DNA of 64,000 nt from Novipirellula artificiosorum (GTDB lineage Bacteria; Planctomycetota; Planctomycetia; Pirellulales; Pirellulaceae). Positions 18,101-27,585 of this stretch are shown here, one piece after another. The DNA is taken from positions 103,215 to 167,214 of the forward strand of contig NZ_SJPV01000010.1 of assembly GCF_007860135.1 (NCBI RefSeq). Direction: 5' to 3'. The first letter of the stretch is position 1. Each line of letters opens with the position of its first letter. Both the position numbers and the translations under genes were made by a program. The notes beneath the pieces were generated by a model, which saw only the letters and a program-made list of their open reading frames with translations, did no database searches and had not been told where the DNA came from.

Positions 18101-18559
18101 CCTACTGGTGCGTCAAGATCAAGAATTAGGGTTAAGGGGTCAGGACAGGTCCTGGCCTACGAATACAGCGTACCCTCATCTTGAATAGAAATTTGCTAGC
18201 CTGGGCTGTCAAAAATGGCTCATCCGACGGAAGCGCGCGGAACCCAGACTCGAGGTTTTTTGGAGGTATGGCTCCGGTGTCCAATGATCTCTTAGAAAAG
18301 AGTCCCCAACGGACGGTCGTCCGCCGGGAACCGGTAGCACCCTTGGCGCACCGTCGACCGGGATATCCCTTGTCAAGTTGCACCTCTGCAGAGCTCGACT
18401 CCGTTTCTACCGGCAACTGCACGATAACAAGTGAAAATAGCTCCTGCCAGCAATGATGGGACACCGGAGAGATGCCTCGAAAACCTCCTGCGCACGCTTC
18501 CGCCGGATGAGCCTCAAAAATTTGGTGTTGCGGCCTTTTCGATGGGCTCGATTCTGTTC
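18101..18559. other. Non-coding stretch with a decayed repeat end
   Basis: About 460 bases with no gene. Its first 40 bases (CTGGTGCGTCAAGATCAAG, then AATTAGGGTTAAGG) resemble the left end of the fold-back element at 18560, and a small palindrome CAGGACAGGTCCTG follows at about 18141. This looks like a degraded copy of the same repeat, and it may serve as a terminator for the BNR gene. Confidence 0.4.
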
Positions 18560-18692
18560 CTAGTGCGTTGTCCAGATCAAAAATTAGGATGAGACCGGAC
18601 GGCTCGCGCCGTTCCGCTACAAGTTTTAGCGGTATTGAGCGTGAGCCCCCCGGTCCCTCGAACCCTATAATTAAAGATTGACAAAGCACTAG
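18560..18692. repeat. 133-bp fold-back (MITE-like) element
   Basis: It begins CTAGTGCGTTGTCCA and ends with the reverse complement of CTAGTGCTTTGTCAA. Inside, further paired blocks nest in order: TAGG/CCTA, GACCGG/CCGGTC, GGCTC/GAGCC and CCGCTA/TAGCGG around a CAAGTT loop. Nearly the whole element can therefore fold into one long imperfect hairpin. No coding frame is present. This is the layout of a non-autonomous miniature element or a REP-type repeat. Confidence 0.65.
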
Positions 18693-18710
18693 CGATCGGG
18701 CTGCCAATCC

Positions 18711-19180
18711 ATCCCGAAGGGATTTCAAGCCATTAGCCGGGTGGTCGCTGCGTGGGACGTTCGGTAGAGATGTTTCGGAACTCTATTTTACCGCGAAGCG
18801 GTTAGACTCCAGAGCCCTGGGTCGACGCGCAGCGGCGCACCCTGGGGGCCACGGTGTCGACATCGTTTTCCTACGCCGCAGGCGTTGTACAATGACTTCC
18901 TACGCCGCAGGCGTTGTACAATGACGCCAACGCTGATTGGCATCATTTTGCGGCGTCGATGCCGTTCATTGTAAAACCTCTTCGAGGTATGCCGCGTGAC
19001 GCGGTCGGTGACCTAGGGTGCGATCTGCGGCTTCGCCGCGGCGCGACCCTAGGCTCTGGAATACAACGCCAGCGGGCGAAAGAGCATTCCATAAAGCCCA
19101 AGATCCATTCAGTCCATTCGCTCGTGATCCCCAGGTGCGCTTCGCGACCTGGGGCTAATGGCTTGAAATCCCTTCGGGAT
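18711..19180. repeat. 470-bp element with 28-bp perfect inverted ends
   Basis: Positions 18711-18738 are the exact reverse complement of 19153-19180. The enclosed DNA has no gene but many small GC-rich palindromes (for example CGGCTTCGCCGCGGCG near 19030) and a 29-bp tandem duplication. The arrangement suggests a non-coding mobile or structured repeat family; no transposase is inside. Confidence 0.65.
18868..18925. repeat. 29-bp perfect tandem duplication
   Basis: Two identical adjacent 29-base copies (18868-18896 and 18897-18925), each running from TTCCTACGCCGCAGGCG to GTTGTACAATGAC. The internal CGCCGCAGGCG is partly palindromic. It lies inside the 470-bp inverted-repeat element. Confidence 0.9.
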
Positions 19181-19327
19181 GAAATCTTGCGTAATCTTAA
19201 ATCGCCCCAACCCCGTATTTTTGACAACCCAGCACTCGAGTCAAACGGTGGGTCGTAGCAACACCTTTGAATGGGTATGCTCGCAGCCACAACACTCAAC
19301 GACCCCAAAACGGAGGAACGTGCCGAC

Positions 19328-20098
19328 ATGCGATTGGTATCATGGAACGTCAATGGCATCCGCGCCTCGATGGACAAAGGGTTTCGTGACTTTGTCGAAA
19401 GCAATCCACCCGATGTGCTCTGTTTGCAAGAAACCAAAGCTGAGCGCAGCCAAGTGGATCTCAGATGGGCTGACGAACTTGGCTATCACCAGATATGGAA
19501 CGGTGCCGAGAAGAAGGGATACAGCGGGACTTCGATTTGGAGCACAGTGAAACCGAGCAAAGCCACGCTCGGCATGGGAATCGAGCAACATGATCGAGAA
19601 GGCCGGGTGATTACGGCGACGTTTGGCGACTTCCATCTCGTCAATGTTTACACGCCCAACGCACAGCGTGGATTGAAGCGATTGGATTACCGGCAGCAAT
19701 GGGATGCCGACTTCCTCGCCTACGTGAAAAAACTGAACCGGCGGAAGCCCGTCATCTTCTGTGGCGACGTCAATTGCGCCCACCAAGAGATTGACCTCGC
19801 CAACCCAAAATCCAATCGCAAGAACGCTGGATTCAGCGACGAAGAGCGAGCTGGTTTAGATCTAGTCGTCGAAGCTGGTTTTCTCGACTCCTTCCGGCAG
19901 TTCGAAAAGGGTCCAGGCCACTACAGTTGGTGGACCTACCGCAGCGACGCGCGAGCTCGGAACATTGGCTGGCGTTTGGACTACTTTTGGGTCGCCAAGA
20001 AATTATGGGGCCGCGTTCAGGGAGCTCGAATTTACAGTGAAATCCTTGGTTCTGATCACTGCCCCGTCGAGCTGACACTTTCGTCGCCTAAGGCATGA
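19328..20098 (+). CDS. xth: Exodeoxyribonuclease III (AP endonuclease)
   Basis: 256 residues from ATG 19328, preceded by a GGAGGAA ribosome site; an upstream in-frame start adds 19 residues that do not fit the family. All motifs of the ExoIII class are visible: NVNGIRA at the start, LQETK (metal Glu), DYRQQWD, CGDVNCAH (catalytic Asp/Asn), the WTYRSDARARNIGWRLDYFWV block, and the terminal SDHCPVEL with the catalytic His. The enzyme cuts the backbone at abasic sites in base-excision repair and has 3'-5' exonuclease and phosphatase activities. It is a single gene facing a minus-strand neighbour. Confidence 0.96.
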   Translation: MRLVSWNVNGIRASMDKGFRDFVESNPPDVLCLQETKAERSQVDLRWADELGYHQIWNGAEKKGYSGTSIWSTVKPSKATLGMGIEQHDREGRVITATFGDFHLVNVYTPNAQRGLKRLDYRQQWDADFLAYVKKLNRRKPVIFCGDVNCAHQEIDLANPKSNRKNAGFSDEERAGLDLVVEAGFLDSFRQFEKGPGHYSWWTYRSDARARNIGWRLDYFWVAKKLWGRVQGARIYSEILGSDHCPVELTLSSPKA

Positions 20099-20198
20099 AG
20101 GACTGTGCGCAAGCGATGCCCACAAACAACAGAATCAACACGATGGGTCCGATCCGAGGAGGGATCCGCTTCCGCTATACGGATGGCACCATCGAGCT

Positions 20199-21908
20199 TC
20201 ATTTTGTCTCGTCAACTCCCTCGCCCTGGAGTCTTGGCCAGGCATCAAACCGGCGATCGACCGGTTGGTTGTCGATACGCTCAATCACCCACCGGTGGCG
20301 TGGTGCACCGGTGTCGTAATCGATCCGACTCCCATTGGGCTGATGAAACGAATGTCTCAACACGTCGTCGTCGGGATTCGCTCTCTCCACAGCCTCCAGC
20401 ACAGCTTGCGGATTCGAAGAACGCGTCAGATGAACGACACCCAAATGGGTGCTCGAATAGACGGCGATACATCGATCTTCGCTGCGGCGATACACCTTCC
20501 AAGTCTTGCCCTTCGCGTCTGGCAACCAGATCTTGGGAATCGAAACGGGACCGCCGGTGACGGCAAAGTCACGCCAGACGCCCGTGTTGTTCCACTGGCG
20601 GTAGTCCCCGCCTGGACCAGAGAGATGCAGTACCTGCGAAAGATCGGTGGCGTCGCCGTCATCAAGGATCAGCGTGATGGGCCGTGACACGAGCAAGGAA
20701 CGCGCGCCCCGGTGGACGCCGCCTGCGGTAAGCAGATAGCCGGGACCTCCGCTATAGATTTCTGGTGAGCTCGAGGGACCGTGCCCGATTTGAACATAGT
20801 AGTCATTCGGTTTTCCGAGGATCCACTGCGCGGTTCTATCCGCTAACCGATAAGGTGACCAACAGGCCCAGAGCCCGACGTGATGGCTTTCCGTCACCTC
20901 GATGTTCTCGGGGCCGCTGGGCAATAAACTGATCCACGCCTTGATCAACGCCGTGTGCCGATCACCGGTCAGCCCCGTATCGTCGGCATGCTTCGGTTGC
21001 CGACGAAACGGTGGAAAGCGACGAAAGCTTAAACTGCCCAATGCGTAGTTCCAATTCAGTTGATCGAGCAAATCGCGTGCGGCTTGCTGTACCGCTTCCG
21101 AGCCAAACGCCTCCAGATTCAACAGCGCTGTCAGCGTATAGCCTTCGTAGGGAATCGAATTAAATTCGTAGAGTCCTGCGGTTCGCAATTCTTCCAGCAA
21201 ATTCAGCAACCAGGGCTCCAAGGTGTTGGCGACGTTGTCGTGCACCGGCAATTGGCTGTTGTGGAGTGCCAGCCAACGATTTTTTAGGTAGCGTGAGCCT
21301 TCGGTCATCAGAAGATGGTTCTCGGTGTCTCGTACCAGTCCGAGCGTGCGCGGCACCATCACCAACGGTTCGCCTCCTTCGAGCGGCAACAATACCTTCA
21401 GCAAATGCTCTCGCGTTTCCGGATACAACACTTCGGGCTGATCCCCGAAAAGAAACAGAATCGGCGTGAGTCCCGCCATCGTGAAGTCATAATCCCCCTC
21501 GGGATGGCGTTCCCAAGTCGAGCCTGCCTCGCCCCACGGCGTCACACTCAAAAGATAGGCGTTCGCCGCATCCAGATCACGCTTGAGTAAGAATCGCCCC
21601 ATCAAGGCGCGAGGCGTCCCAACCTTGCCATCAGTCTTCCATTGGCCCAGCGACTGTTTGGCCCAATACTCCATCAGACGATCGGTCGTCTGCGAACGAT
21701 CCTGCCATTCCAAAGTTCGCAATGTTGGGACCACGATATTGCCGCTCTCAAGCGGCACATGTGAAAAAGGCGTCGCACCGACATAGTAGACCGCCATACG
21801 ACCTAGAACCGCCAACACGATCAACAGGATCATGCAAGTGGACAGGATGAACCAGCGTCGTTTCGTTCGGCTCCTCTTCTTGATGGTCACTTCCGTGGAT
21901 GTCTTCAC
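20199..21908 (-). CDS. Membrane-anchored protein, possible alpha/alpha toroid
   Basis: 569 residues from GTG 21908. The first 25 residues are cytosolic and very basic (IKKRSRTKRRW), followed by one transmembrane helix (FILSTCMILLIVLAVLG), so the rest should be periplasmic. The middle part is a series of helices with polar turns (TENHLLMTEGSRYLKNRW, IPYEGYTLTALLNLEAFG) like the (alpha/alpha)6 toroids of polysaccharide lyases and unsaturated glucuronyl hydrolases; the C-terminal 170 residues look beta-rich (LVSRPITLILDDGDATDLSQVLHLSGPGGDYRQW), as in the sandwich domain of heparinase-like proteins. No certain catalytic residues can be named. The gene is divergent from nothing close and converges with xth. 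Confidence 0.7.
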   Translation of the reverse strand: MKTSTEVTIKKRSRTKRRWFILSTCMILLIVLAVLGRMAVYYVGATPFSHVPLESGNIVVPTLRTLEWQDRSQTTDRLMEYWAKQSLGQWKTDGKVGTPRALMGRFLLKRDLDAANAYLLSVTPWGEAGSTWERHPEGDYDFTMAGLTPILFLFGDQPEVLYPETREHLLKVLLPLEGGEPLVMVPRTLGLVRDTENHLLMTEGSRYLKNRWLALHNSQLPVHDNVANTLEPWLLNLLEELRTAGLYEFNSIPYEGYTLTALLNLEAFGSEAVQQAARDLLDQLNWNYALGSLSFRRFPPFRRQPKHADDTGLTGDRHTALIKAWISLLPSGPENIEVTESHHVGLWACWSPYRLADRTAQWILGKPNDYYVQIGHGPSSSPEIYSGGPGYLLTAGGVHRGARSLLVSRPITLILDDGDATDLSQVLHLSGPGGDYRQWNNTGVWRDFAVTGGPVSIPKIWLPDAKGKTWKVYRRSEDRCIAVYSSTHLGVVHLTRSSNPQAVLEAVERANPDDDVLRHSFHQPNGSRIDYDTGAPRHRWVIERIDNQPVDRRFDAWPRLQGEGVDETK

Positions 21909-22009
21909 ATTGAATCCTTCATTCGGTTGGCGCGTCCAGGCTTTCGTGTTGATTCAACCGTCTCAGAAAAGGCTAAGAACGGGTCACAACCTGACACCGC
22001 GCAGGCCTT

Positions 22010-23110
22010 TCAGTCTTCGACTTGGGTTAAGAGCTCCACCATCCCCCGACCCAATGCGTCGCCGACCTCCATGTAGGTTTCGGCGTTGTGGTTGTAGTGA
22101 TAATCCGCGCCGCTAGGAGACCCCTCTTTGTCTCGCCAGAAGGGGCGTGCATCGATGGTTTTCACGTTACATTTGAACTCGGGATACTTGCCAGTTTCAC
22201 CGCTTACAGCCAGCTGGGCCTTCGCCACCGTCAAACCATGGCCACTCAATTTGTTTCCACCGAAGGCGATCGTTGCCAAGACAAATTTGGCGTCCGGCGC
22301 GTTAAAGTCCTTGCGCAGTGTCTTGATGAAACGCACGAGGTTCTGTTCGTAACGTTTTGCGTGGGCTGCGTTTTGGTCCTTGTGCCCTTGCCAAAAGACA
22401 AAGCCAGCCACTTCGTATCCCCTCGCGCCCGGGTAGTATTTGTCCAGATTCTCTAAGACCGCCTTGGCATGGCTCGTGTCAGCGTCGTACTGCCTGCCAG
22501 CGTACCAATTGACTTTCTGCTTGGGAGCACCCTCAGTCCATGATCCAGGATTGTCTTTGTAGCCAGCATACGTCTTGCCCTCAAACTCATAGCGCTGGCT
22601 GTTTGGAGGAAGTAGGTCCCACCCCAAGCTTCGGTTGCCGATGCAAGCTTTGAGGACCAGAATGGGTTCGTCGTAGAAATGCCCCATCACGTGGCCAAAG
22701 CCCAATTCCGGTCCAAAGTTACCCGTTACGGTCAGCCATTGGTTCTTCATGTCTGCAAACTGCTCCATGTCCCGGAAATCCACACCCCTCTTATCCATAA
22801 CATGGACGTAGCGCACATCCTTTCTCTCAGTCCATTTTCCTTGATCATCGACAAGATGCTGATACTTGCCTTTCTCTTTGATCATGTATTCGAGTGTACC
22901 TTGCTTGTCCGCAGGGCCAACCCGGCCAAAGCCCAGCATGTTCGATTGGCCTAATAGGATAAACACCTGTACCGGCTTGCTCAGATCGGCCGGTTTGCCG
23001 TCGGGATCGGGCAGTGGATCGGAGACTTCCGCCGAAGCTGCGGGAAGGATCAGTAGCGTCCAAAGTAGAACGACACACGAAAGCACATGTGTGCATTGGT
23101 GGAATGACAA
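22010..23110 (-). CDS. Secreted SGNH/SASA O-acetylesterase, short form
   Basis: 366 residues from TTG 23110 with AAGAAGG eight bases upstream, then a signal peptide (VLLWTLLILPAASA). The nucleophile block is FILLGQSNMLGFG, the signature of sialate O-acetylesterase-like (SASA, CE6-related) enzymes; GYEVAGFVFWQGHKDQ supplies the second block, and ADYHYNHNAETYMEVGDALG carries the Asp/His end of the triad. Such enzymes remove O-acetyl groups from sugars; sialic acid is only one of several substrates, and plant or algal polysaccharides are as likely here. The gene follows a second, longer esterase on the same strand with about 30 bases between them. Confidence 0.87.
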   Translation of the reverse strand: MSFHQCTHVLSCVVLLWTLLILPAASAEVSDPLPDPDGKPADLSKPVQVFILLGQSNMLGFGRVGPADKQGTLEYMIKEKGKYQHLVDDQGKWTERKDVRYVHVMDKRGVDFRDMEQFADMKNQWLTVTGNFGPELGFGHVMGHFYDEPILVLKACIGNRSLGWDLLPPNSQRYEFEGKTYAGYKDNPGSWTEGAPKQKVNWYAGRQYDADTSHAKAVLENLDKYYPGARGYEVAGFVFWQGHKDQNAAHAKRYEQNLVRFIKTLRKDFNAPDAKFVLATIAFGGNKLSGHGLTVAKAQLAVSGETGKYPEFKCNVKTIDARPFWRDKEGSPSGADYHYNHNAETYMEVGDALGRGMVELLTQVED

Positions 23111-23142
23111 TTTGGTTGCCCTTCTTTGTAGAGTGACCTGCG

Positions 23143-25074
23143 TTACTGCGGTGTGCTGGCTTTTTCCAGGAGCGGTTCGAGTTCGGTGATGGTCGCTTCG
23201 GCTTCCTTGATCCGACGTTCGGCATCAGCGAGTTCCAACTCTTTTATCAGCAAGCTGCGAATGCGCCTGGCTTGACTTTTCAGATCCGTGTTGGGAGGAA
23301 GCGGGATCTTGATCGGCGTCTCTTCCAGAGTCCAATCGTCGCTTCGTTGCGTGGCCAAGGGCACGCCGCGACTGTTGACGATGTTCGACATGGGGTTTCG
23401 CGCCCAGGCGTGGCGGAAGTGCAATGGCTCGGCGACGAAGGGACTACTCAACACGAGGACGTTGCGTTGAAGCTTCGGTTGATTGCGATTGTCGACGGAA
23501 CCGTCCGTGTACCACTGGACGTCAGCGAGCCAGAAGCGTCGATCCGCCCCGGCGATGGCAAACCCCAACAGCTTGCCGTCGCTGTCGTCTGCTGTTTTGA
23601 GGTTGCTGCTCATCGTCAACCGGATCGTTCCCTCAACGGTTTCTACCTTCTCGATCGATGGAGGAAGCCAGTACTGTTGGGCATCGCTTCCCTGGAGAAG
23701 ATTGTACTGCGTAACCAATGCCCATTTGGCCGCCCTTTCGCCTGCTGGGATTTTGATCTGAGGGTGGTACCAACTTTTTCGAAGGTCGAAGGAACTGACA
23801 AAACCGATTCCCCTATCCCCGGCATCATAGAAATCGCGGAAGGTTTTGTACTGAGCTTCTCGTATCAGGACACCGACGTCATACATCGGTTTGAGAAAGT
23901 TCTCTTGAGTCTGCGGCTCACCGTCGGTACACAGTGAGATAATGCAGAACGGCATCTGTGAATCGTTGAACGCTGAGCGCCAAGCCGTAATCATTTTCCC
24001 AAAGATCTGGTAGTACATCCTTGCTCCGGCCGAACCGTTGAAGCAATTGTTGTAACCCTGGTGAAAGACGCTGCCCTTGACCGAAAGACCTTCGAGGGGC
24101 TGAATCACGCTCGCGTAACAATAGCCGGGTCGGTTCCTGTCGGCAGAGGGCCCTGGTTGCAGGTCACTTGGCGGCTTGCTATCTGCCGGCACGCTCTTCC
24201 CCTGGGCCATGAGATTCTTGTTTCGGTTCTCGTAGTTCGCAATCCGCATTTCGAGATCAGCTTGCGGATCGAACGCGGCGATCCTGTCGGACCAGTCTTT
24301 GAGCAGATCGCGAGTTTCCTCGCCGTCGATATTCGCCATCACGTCTTGCGGAGTCCACGTCTCGACGGTTGTTCCGCCAATCGAAGCATCAACGAGTCCG
24401 ATCGGAACCTGAGTGGCCATGTGGAGGCGTCGCCCGAAGACATAACCCAGCGCCGAGAATTCTTTCACCGTCTCGGGGGAACAAACCTCCCAATCGCCCT
24501 TGCGGAAATGCTTGCTCCACCAAGAACTCCACTCGTCCAAGCGTTCAAAACTCTTGACGGAATCGAAGCCCTTACCCCAAGGCATCGTCAACAGCCGGAT
24601 TTGGGGAAAGTTGGCCGATACGATTTCGAGTTCCCCGTCGTCCACTCTGCTGATCGGGAATTCCATGTTGCTCTGACCACCTAAGATCCAGACGTCACCG
24701 ACCAGGATGTTCTCCAGTGTCAACGTCTGGTCGCTGCCCTTGACCGTCATGGTCTGTGGTGCAGCGTTGGCCGCTATGCCCGTGAGTGTCACCTTCCAGT
24801 CGCGGTCGGCGCCGGCGACGGTGTCTGCGTTTTGTCCGGCGAACGTGACCGTGACTTTCTCACCGGGATCTGCCCAGCCCCAAATGCCGATTGGTTTGTC
24901 TCGTTGAAGAACCATGTTGGACTGGAAGACGTTGCTCAGGCAGAGGCCTTCTCCGATCGCCGGAACATGAACGACGTCCTCAGGAGGCATTTTTTGCGGA
25001 CGGTCTTGGCAGCGGACCTCCCCGCAATAGAGAAAGCTCAACAACAAACAAGATAGAGCGAGATGGCGAAACAC
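23143..25074 (-). CDS. Sialate O-acetylesterase family protein, long form
   Basis: 643 residues from GTG 25074, with an AAGGAAAA ribosome site and a signal peptide (LALSCLLLSFLYCGEVRC). An N-terminal Ig-like segment (LSNVFQSNMVLQRDKPIGIWGWADPGEKV) comes before the catalytic SASA domain, whose nucleophile block is WILGGQSNMEF. SVFHQGYNNCFNG and the IGLVDASIGGTTVETW stretch are also typical. The last 45 residues are an unusual charged coiled coil (DAERRIKEAEATITELEPLL). It deacetylates carbohydrates outside the cytoplasm. It lies directly upstream of the short esterase, so the pair probably acts together on one acetylated polysaccharide. Confidence 0.88.
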   Translation of the reverse strand: MFRHLALSCLLLSFLYCGEVRCQDRPQKMPPEDVVHVPAIGEGLCLSNVFQSNMVLQRDKPIGIWGWADPGEKVTVTFAGQNADTVAGADRDWKVTLTGIAANAAPQTMTVKGSDQTLTLENILVGDVWILGGQSNMEFPISRVDDGELEIVSANFPQIRLLTMPWGKGFDSVKSFERLDEWSSWWSKHFRKGDWEVCSPETVKEFSALGYVFGRRLHMATQVPIGLVDASIGGTTVETWTPQDVMANIDGEETRDLLKDWSDRIAAFDPQADLEMRIANYENRNKNLMAQGKSVPADSKPPSDLQPGPSADRNRPGYCYASVIQPLEGLSVKGSVFHQGYNNCFNGSAGARMYYQIFGKMITAWRSAFNDSQMPFCIISLCTDGEPQTQENFLKPMYDVGVLIREAQYKTFRDFYDAGDRGIGFVSSFDLRKSWYHPQIKIPAGERAAKWALVTQYNLLQGSDAQQYWLPPSIEKVETVEGTIRLTMSSNLKTADDSDGKLLGFAIAGADRRFWLADVQWYTDGSVDNRNQPKLQRNVLVLSSPFVAEPLHFRHAWARNPMSNIVNSRGVPLATQRSDDWTLEETPIKIPLPPNTDLKSQARRIRSLLIKELELADAERRIKEAEATITELEPLLEKASTPQ

Positions 25075-25134
25075 TTCTTTTTTCCTTTTTGAGAACGTCG
25101 TTTTTCTGAACAGCTGACCAAAGCAAGCGAAACG

Positions 25135-27585
25135 CTACTCGAGACGAATCAACTCGGGATGCTCGTCCGAAGCCTCGATGGCACGGATTGTCTCGCGGAC
25201 AATCTTGGCTTTTTCAAGCATCAATCTCCGTGGGAAATCCTTCTCGTCGTTTTCGAAGTAGTCGGCGATTCGTCTCAGTTCCGGAACGGCTGGCTTGGCG
25301 TGGGCGCCGTAAAGCAACAGCAGCTTCATCAACTCCGGCGTTCGCTTCTCGCTGGCCCAAGGGTTTTGCGTTCGCGTGTACTTCACACACGCATCGATAC
25401 CCTCCGCGACCCGATGCTTGGCCAGCAACCGGAGTCCCTCGACCCGGATGTTGCTGGCGAACATGACGCCGCTTGGTGCTGGTACAACAATCGCTTGATG
25501 GATCGAGGGCAACAGCGGTTTGATTTCATCGTAGCGGAGATTCTCGTACGCCGTCGCAAGACTGCCTCGCGCTCGTCCGTCTTCGTTTTGTAATCCGGCA
25601 CGAATGGCCTTGAGCAGCGGCTCGCGGTCGACACCTTCCAGTGACTGGCCGATCAGTCCGCCGCGCTTGTTGAACAGGGCAAAACAGAGGTAACGTTGCT
25701 CCATGCTGCGGGGATCGTTCTTCGGATCGGTCTTGGCGAGTCTTGCGAGCATCTCGGGAATGGCCACTCTGGCTGGATCCCCAATCCCTGCCATCGCCTC
25801 ATCTGCCAGAACCCGCAGCCAGAGGTCATCCGATCGAGACGCTTTCTGCAACGCTGGAACCGCCGCAGCGCCGCGTCCTCGCTGCATCTTGATCGCCTGG
25901 CAGGCACCGTATTGTGTGTAGAGATCCGGGGCGCCGAGCAACGGAATCAATTGGGCCATGACGTCCTCCTGCCGACGCCCCAGCGCCATCGCTGCGCGAT
26001 TGCGAACGACGGGCGACCAGCTGCTCAGACGGCTGATCAGGTCCTGGCTGCTCAACGCATCATAAAAGCTAGTGCGATCCTTATTGCTCCAACCGCGTCC
26101 GTCAAGGATTAGATTTTGTGCCGCGGCGGAATCGAGTTGAGGTGCGACCGAAGGCTGCTTGCCGGTCAGATGGATCTTCTTCAGCGGCAAGGCGTAGGCC
26201 AACAGGTAGGCGCCGGTGCAATCCCAACCGTCATACTTGTCGCCTTTCGTTTCAGGCGGTCCCTGGTGAAGGTAGGTCCCGTCCCAATCTCGCGCAAGGT
26301 CGAAATACCATGCGCCGAACTCCTCCATCCATACGCCTGTGGCGTGTTGGCCTGACTGCGCGACACCGGGCATCGACCACAGGATGTTGAAGAAGTTTCC
26401 AGTGTGCCCCGTGTCACGCTCCGGCCCGTGCGAAGCGACGCTCATCTGCGAGAAGAACGCAGCCCCTTGGGTTTCGCCTAGCAGGTTGAACATCACCGCA
26501 GCGATTCCGTTCTTGCCGTTGTCCTCGTGGGCTTCGATCCAGGGAGCATGATCGCCGTACGGGATACTGCCCTTGCCGACGTAGAACCGCATCAACCGCA
26601 AGCTCTTCTCAATGGCTTGGTCAAGCTTGGGATCCTGCATTCCCGCTTTTCGAGCGAGAATTAGCGAGGTGGTCAGCGGCAACCCCGGCGCGTTCATCAT
26701 CCCATATCCACCCAGGCGTCCGTCAGGGTTCGCGAAGCGATGACCCCAGGAACCGACCACACTCTGGCCGTTGGCGGCTTCCATCGTCAGACGCCGCAAG
26801 CCCGGCATGACAGAGTCGTCTCCGGTTTCCATCACATACTCCGAGAGCAACATGATGACATAGCCGTAGTACCAGGTTTGAAAGCTATCGGCCGAGTAGT
26901 CCGCCGCCCACTGAGCCTCCTTCTTCACCAAGGGCAGGTAATCATCATTGCCGCTTGCCAGCAGAGCGAGAGCGTTCAACGAACGCGTGATCGGATTCGG
27001 TTGGTAAGAGGGGTCCGCGACTCGCACAGCCAACGCCTTGCACCCCACTTCGAGGATCCGCTGCGACTTCGGGCAGTTGTAGGGTGCCGTCGCACTGTAA
27101 GTACCAAGAACAGGGAGCTTGACGACAACGCTTTCGGTCTTGCCGGCCCGCCACCGAATCAGCGACAAGTCTCCGCCACCTGCCTCGGATTCGGCTGCGG
27201 TGATCGCTTTGCCCAACTCGGTGCGTGGATCGAAGGAAAACGGCTTGCCGCCAACGCCGAGGATCACATCGCTAACCGCAAGGACACCTGCGGCGGGGGA
27301 GTTCTTTTGTACGCTTGTGATCGCGATCTGCCGAGCGTCGGTGGTAACGAGCTTGTCACTGAACATCCAACCGCGCGCGCCTGTCGGCCCGAGGTTCCAG
27401 TCGTGGTCCGCATCCTCGGGGATCTTGTCGTTTTGCGTCAAGTCCGGGTTAGCGATCGCTGCCCCCGGCCCAGCTGCCGACAACGGATCCGCGAGCAAAA
27501 CGAGCACGGTCGAGACGGGGAAGACCAGTGTTGCCATCAGAAGGACTGCATACGGAAACGCGGTCTTGTATCGATTGGCCTTCAT
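25135..27585 (-). CDS. DUF6288 protein with PDZ and HEAT-like repeats
   Basis: About 816 residues from ATG 27585; an in-frame extension to 27747 was rejected because the signal-anchor segment (YAVLLMATLVFPVSTVLVLL) begins right after this ATG. A PDZ-like domain (about 75-150, SVQKNSPAAGVLAVSDVILGVGGKPF) is followed by an alpha-helical toroid-like domain rich in Trp and Gly (YGMMNAPGLPLTTSLILARKAG; WMEEFGAWYFDLARDWDG) that matches the planctomycete/Lentisphaera DUF6288 type. From about 560 there are HEAT-like repeats (SPVVRNRAAMALGRRQEDV, LWLRVLADEAMAGIGDPA). The function is unknown; export and protein or glycan binding are inferred. It precedes the two esterases on the same strand. Confidence 0.8.
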   Translation of the reverse strand: MKANRYKTAFPYAVLLMATLVFPVSTVLVLLADPLSAAGPGAAIANPDLTQNDKIPEDADHDWNLGPTGARGWMFSDKLVTTDARQIAITSVQKNSPAAGVLAVSDVILGVGGKPFSFDPRTELGKAITAAESEAGGGDLSLIRWRAGKTESVVVKLPVLGTYSATAPYNCPKSQRILEVGCKALAVRVADPSYQPNPITRSLNALALLASGNDDYLPLVKKEAQWAADYSADSFQTWYYGYVIMLLSEYVMETGDDSVMPGLRRLTMEAANGQSVVGSWGHRFANPDGRLGGYGMMNAPGLPLTTSLILARKAGMQDPKLDQAIEKSLRLMRFYVGKGSIPYGDHAPWIEAHEDNGKNGIAAVMFNLLGETQGAAFFSQMSVASHGPERDTGHTGNFFNILWSMPGVAQSGQHATGVWMEEFGAWYFDLARDWDGTYLHQGPPETKGDKYDGWDCTGAYLLAYALPLKKIHLTGKQPSVAPQLDSAAAQNLILDGRGWSNKDRTSFYDALSSQDLISRLSSWSPVVRNRAAMALGRRQEDVMAQLIPLLGAPDLYTQYGACQAIKMQRGRGAAAVPALQKASRSDDLWLRVLADEAMAGIGDPARVAIPEMLARLAKTDPKNDPRSMEQRYLCFALFNKRGGLIGQSLEGVDREPLLKAIRAGLQNEDGRARGSLATAYENLRYDEIKPLLPSIHQAIVVPAPSGVMFASNIRVEGLRLLAKHRVAEGIDACVKYTRTQNPWASEKRTPELMKLLLLYGAHAKPAVPELRRIADYFENDEKDFPRRLMLEKAKIVRETIRAIEASDEHPELIRLE

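Noticed and set aside
20099..20170. Hydrophobic minus-strand string (GPIVLILLFVGIACAQ) between xth and the membrane-anchored protein gene
   Set aside because: There is a stop directly upstream, no start codon and only about 28 residues. It may be chance or a small relic.
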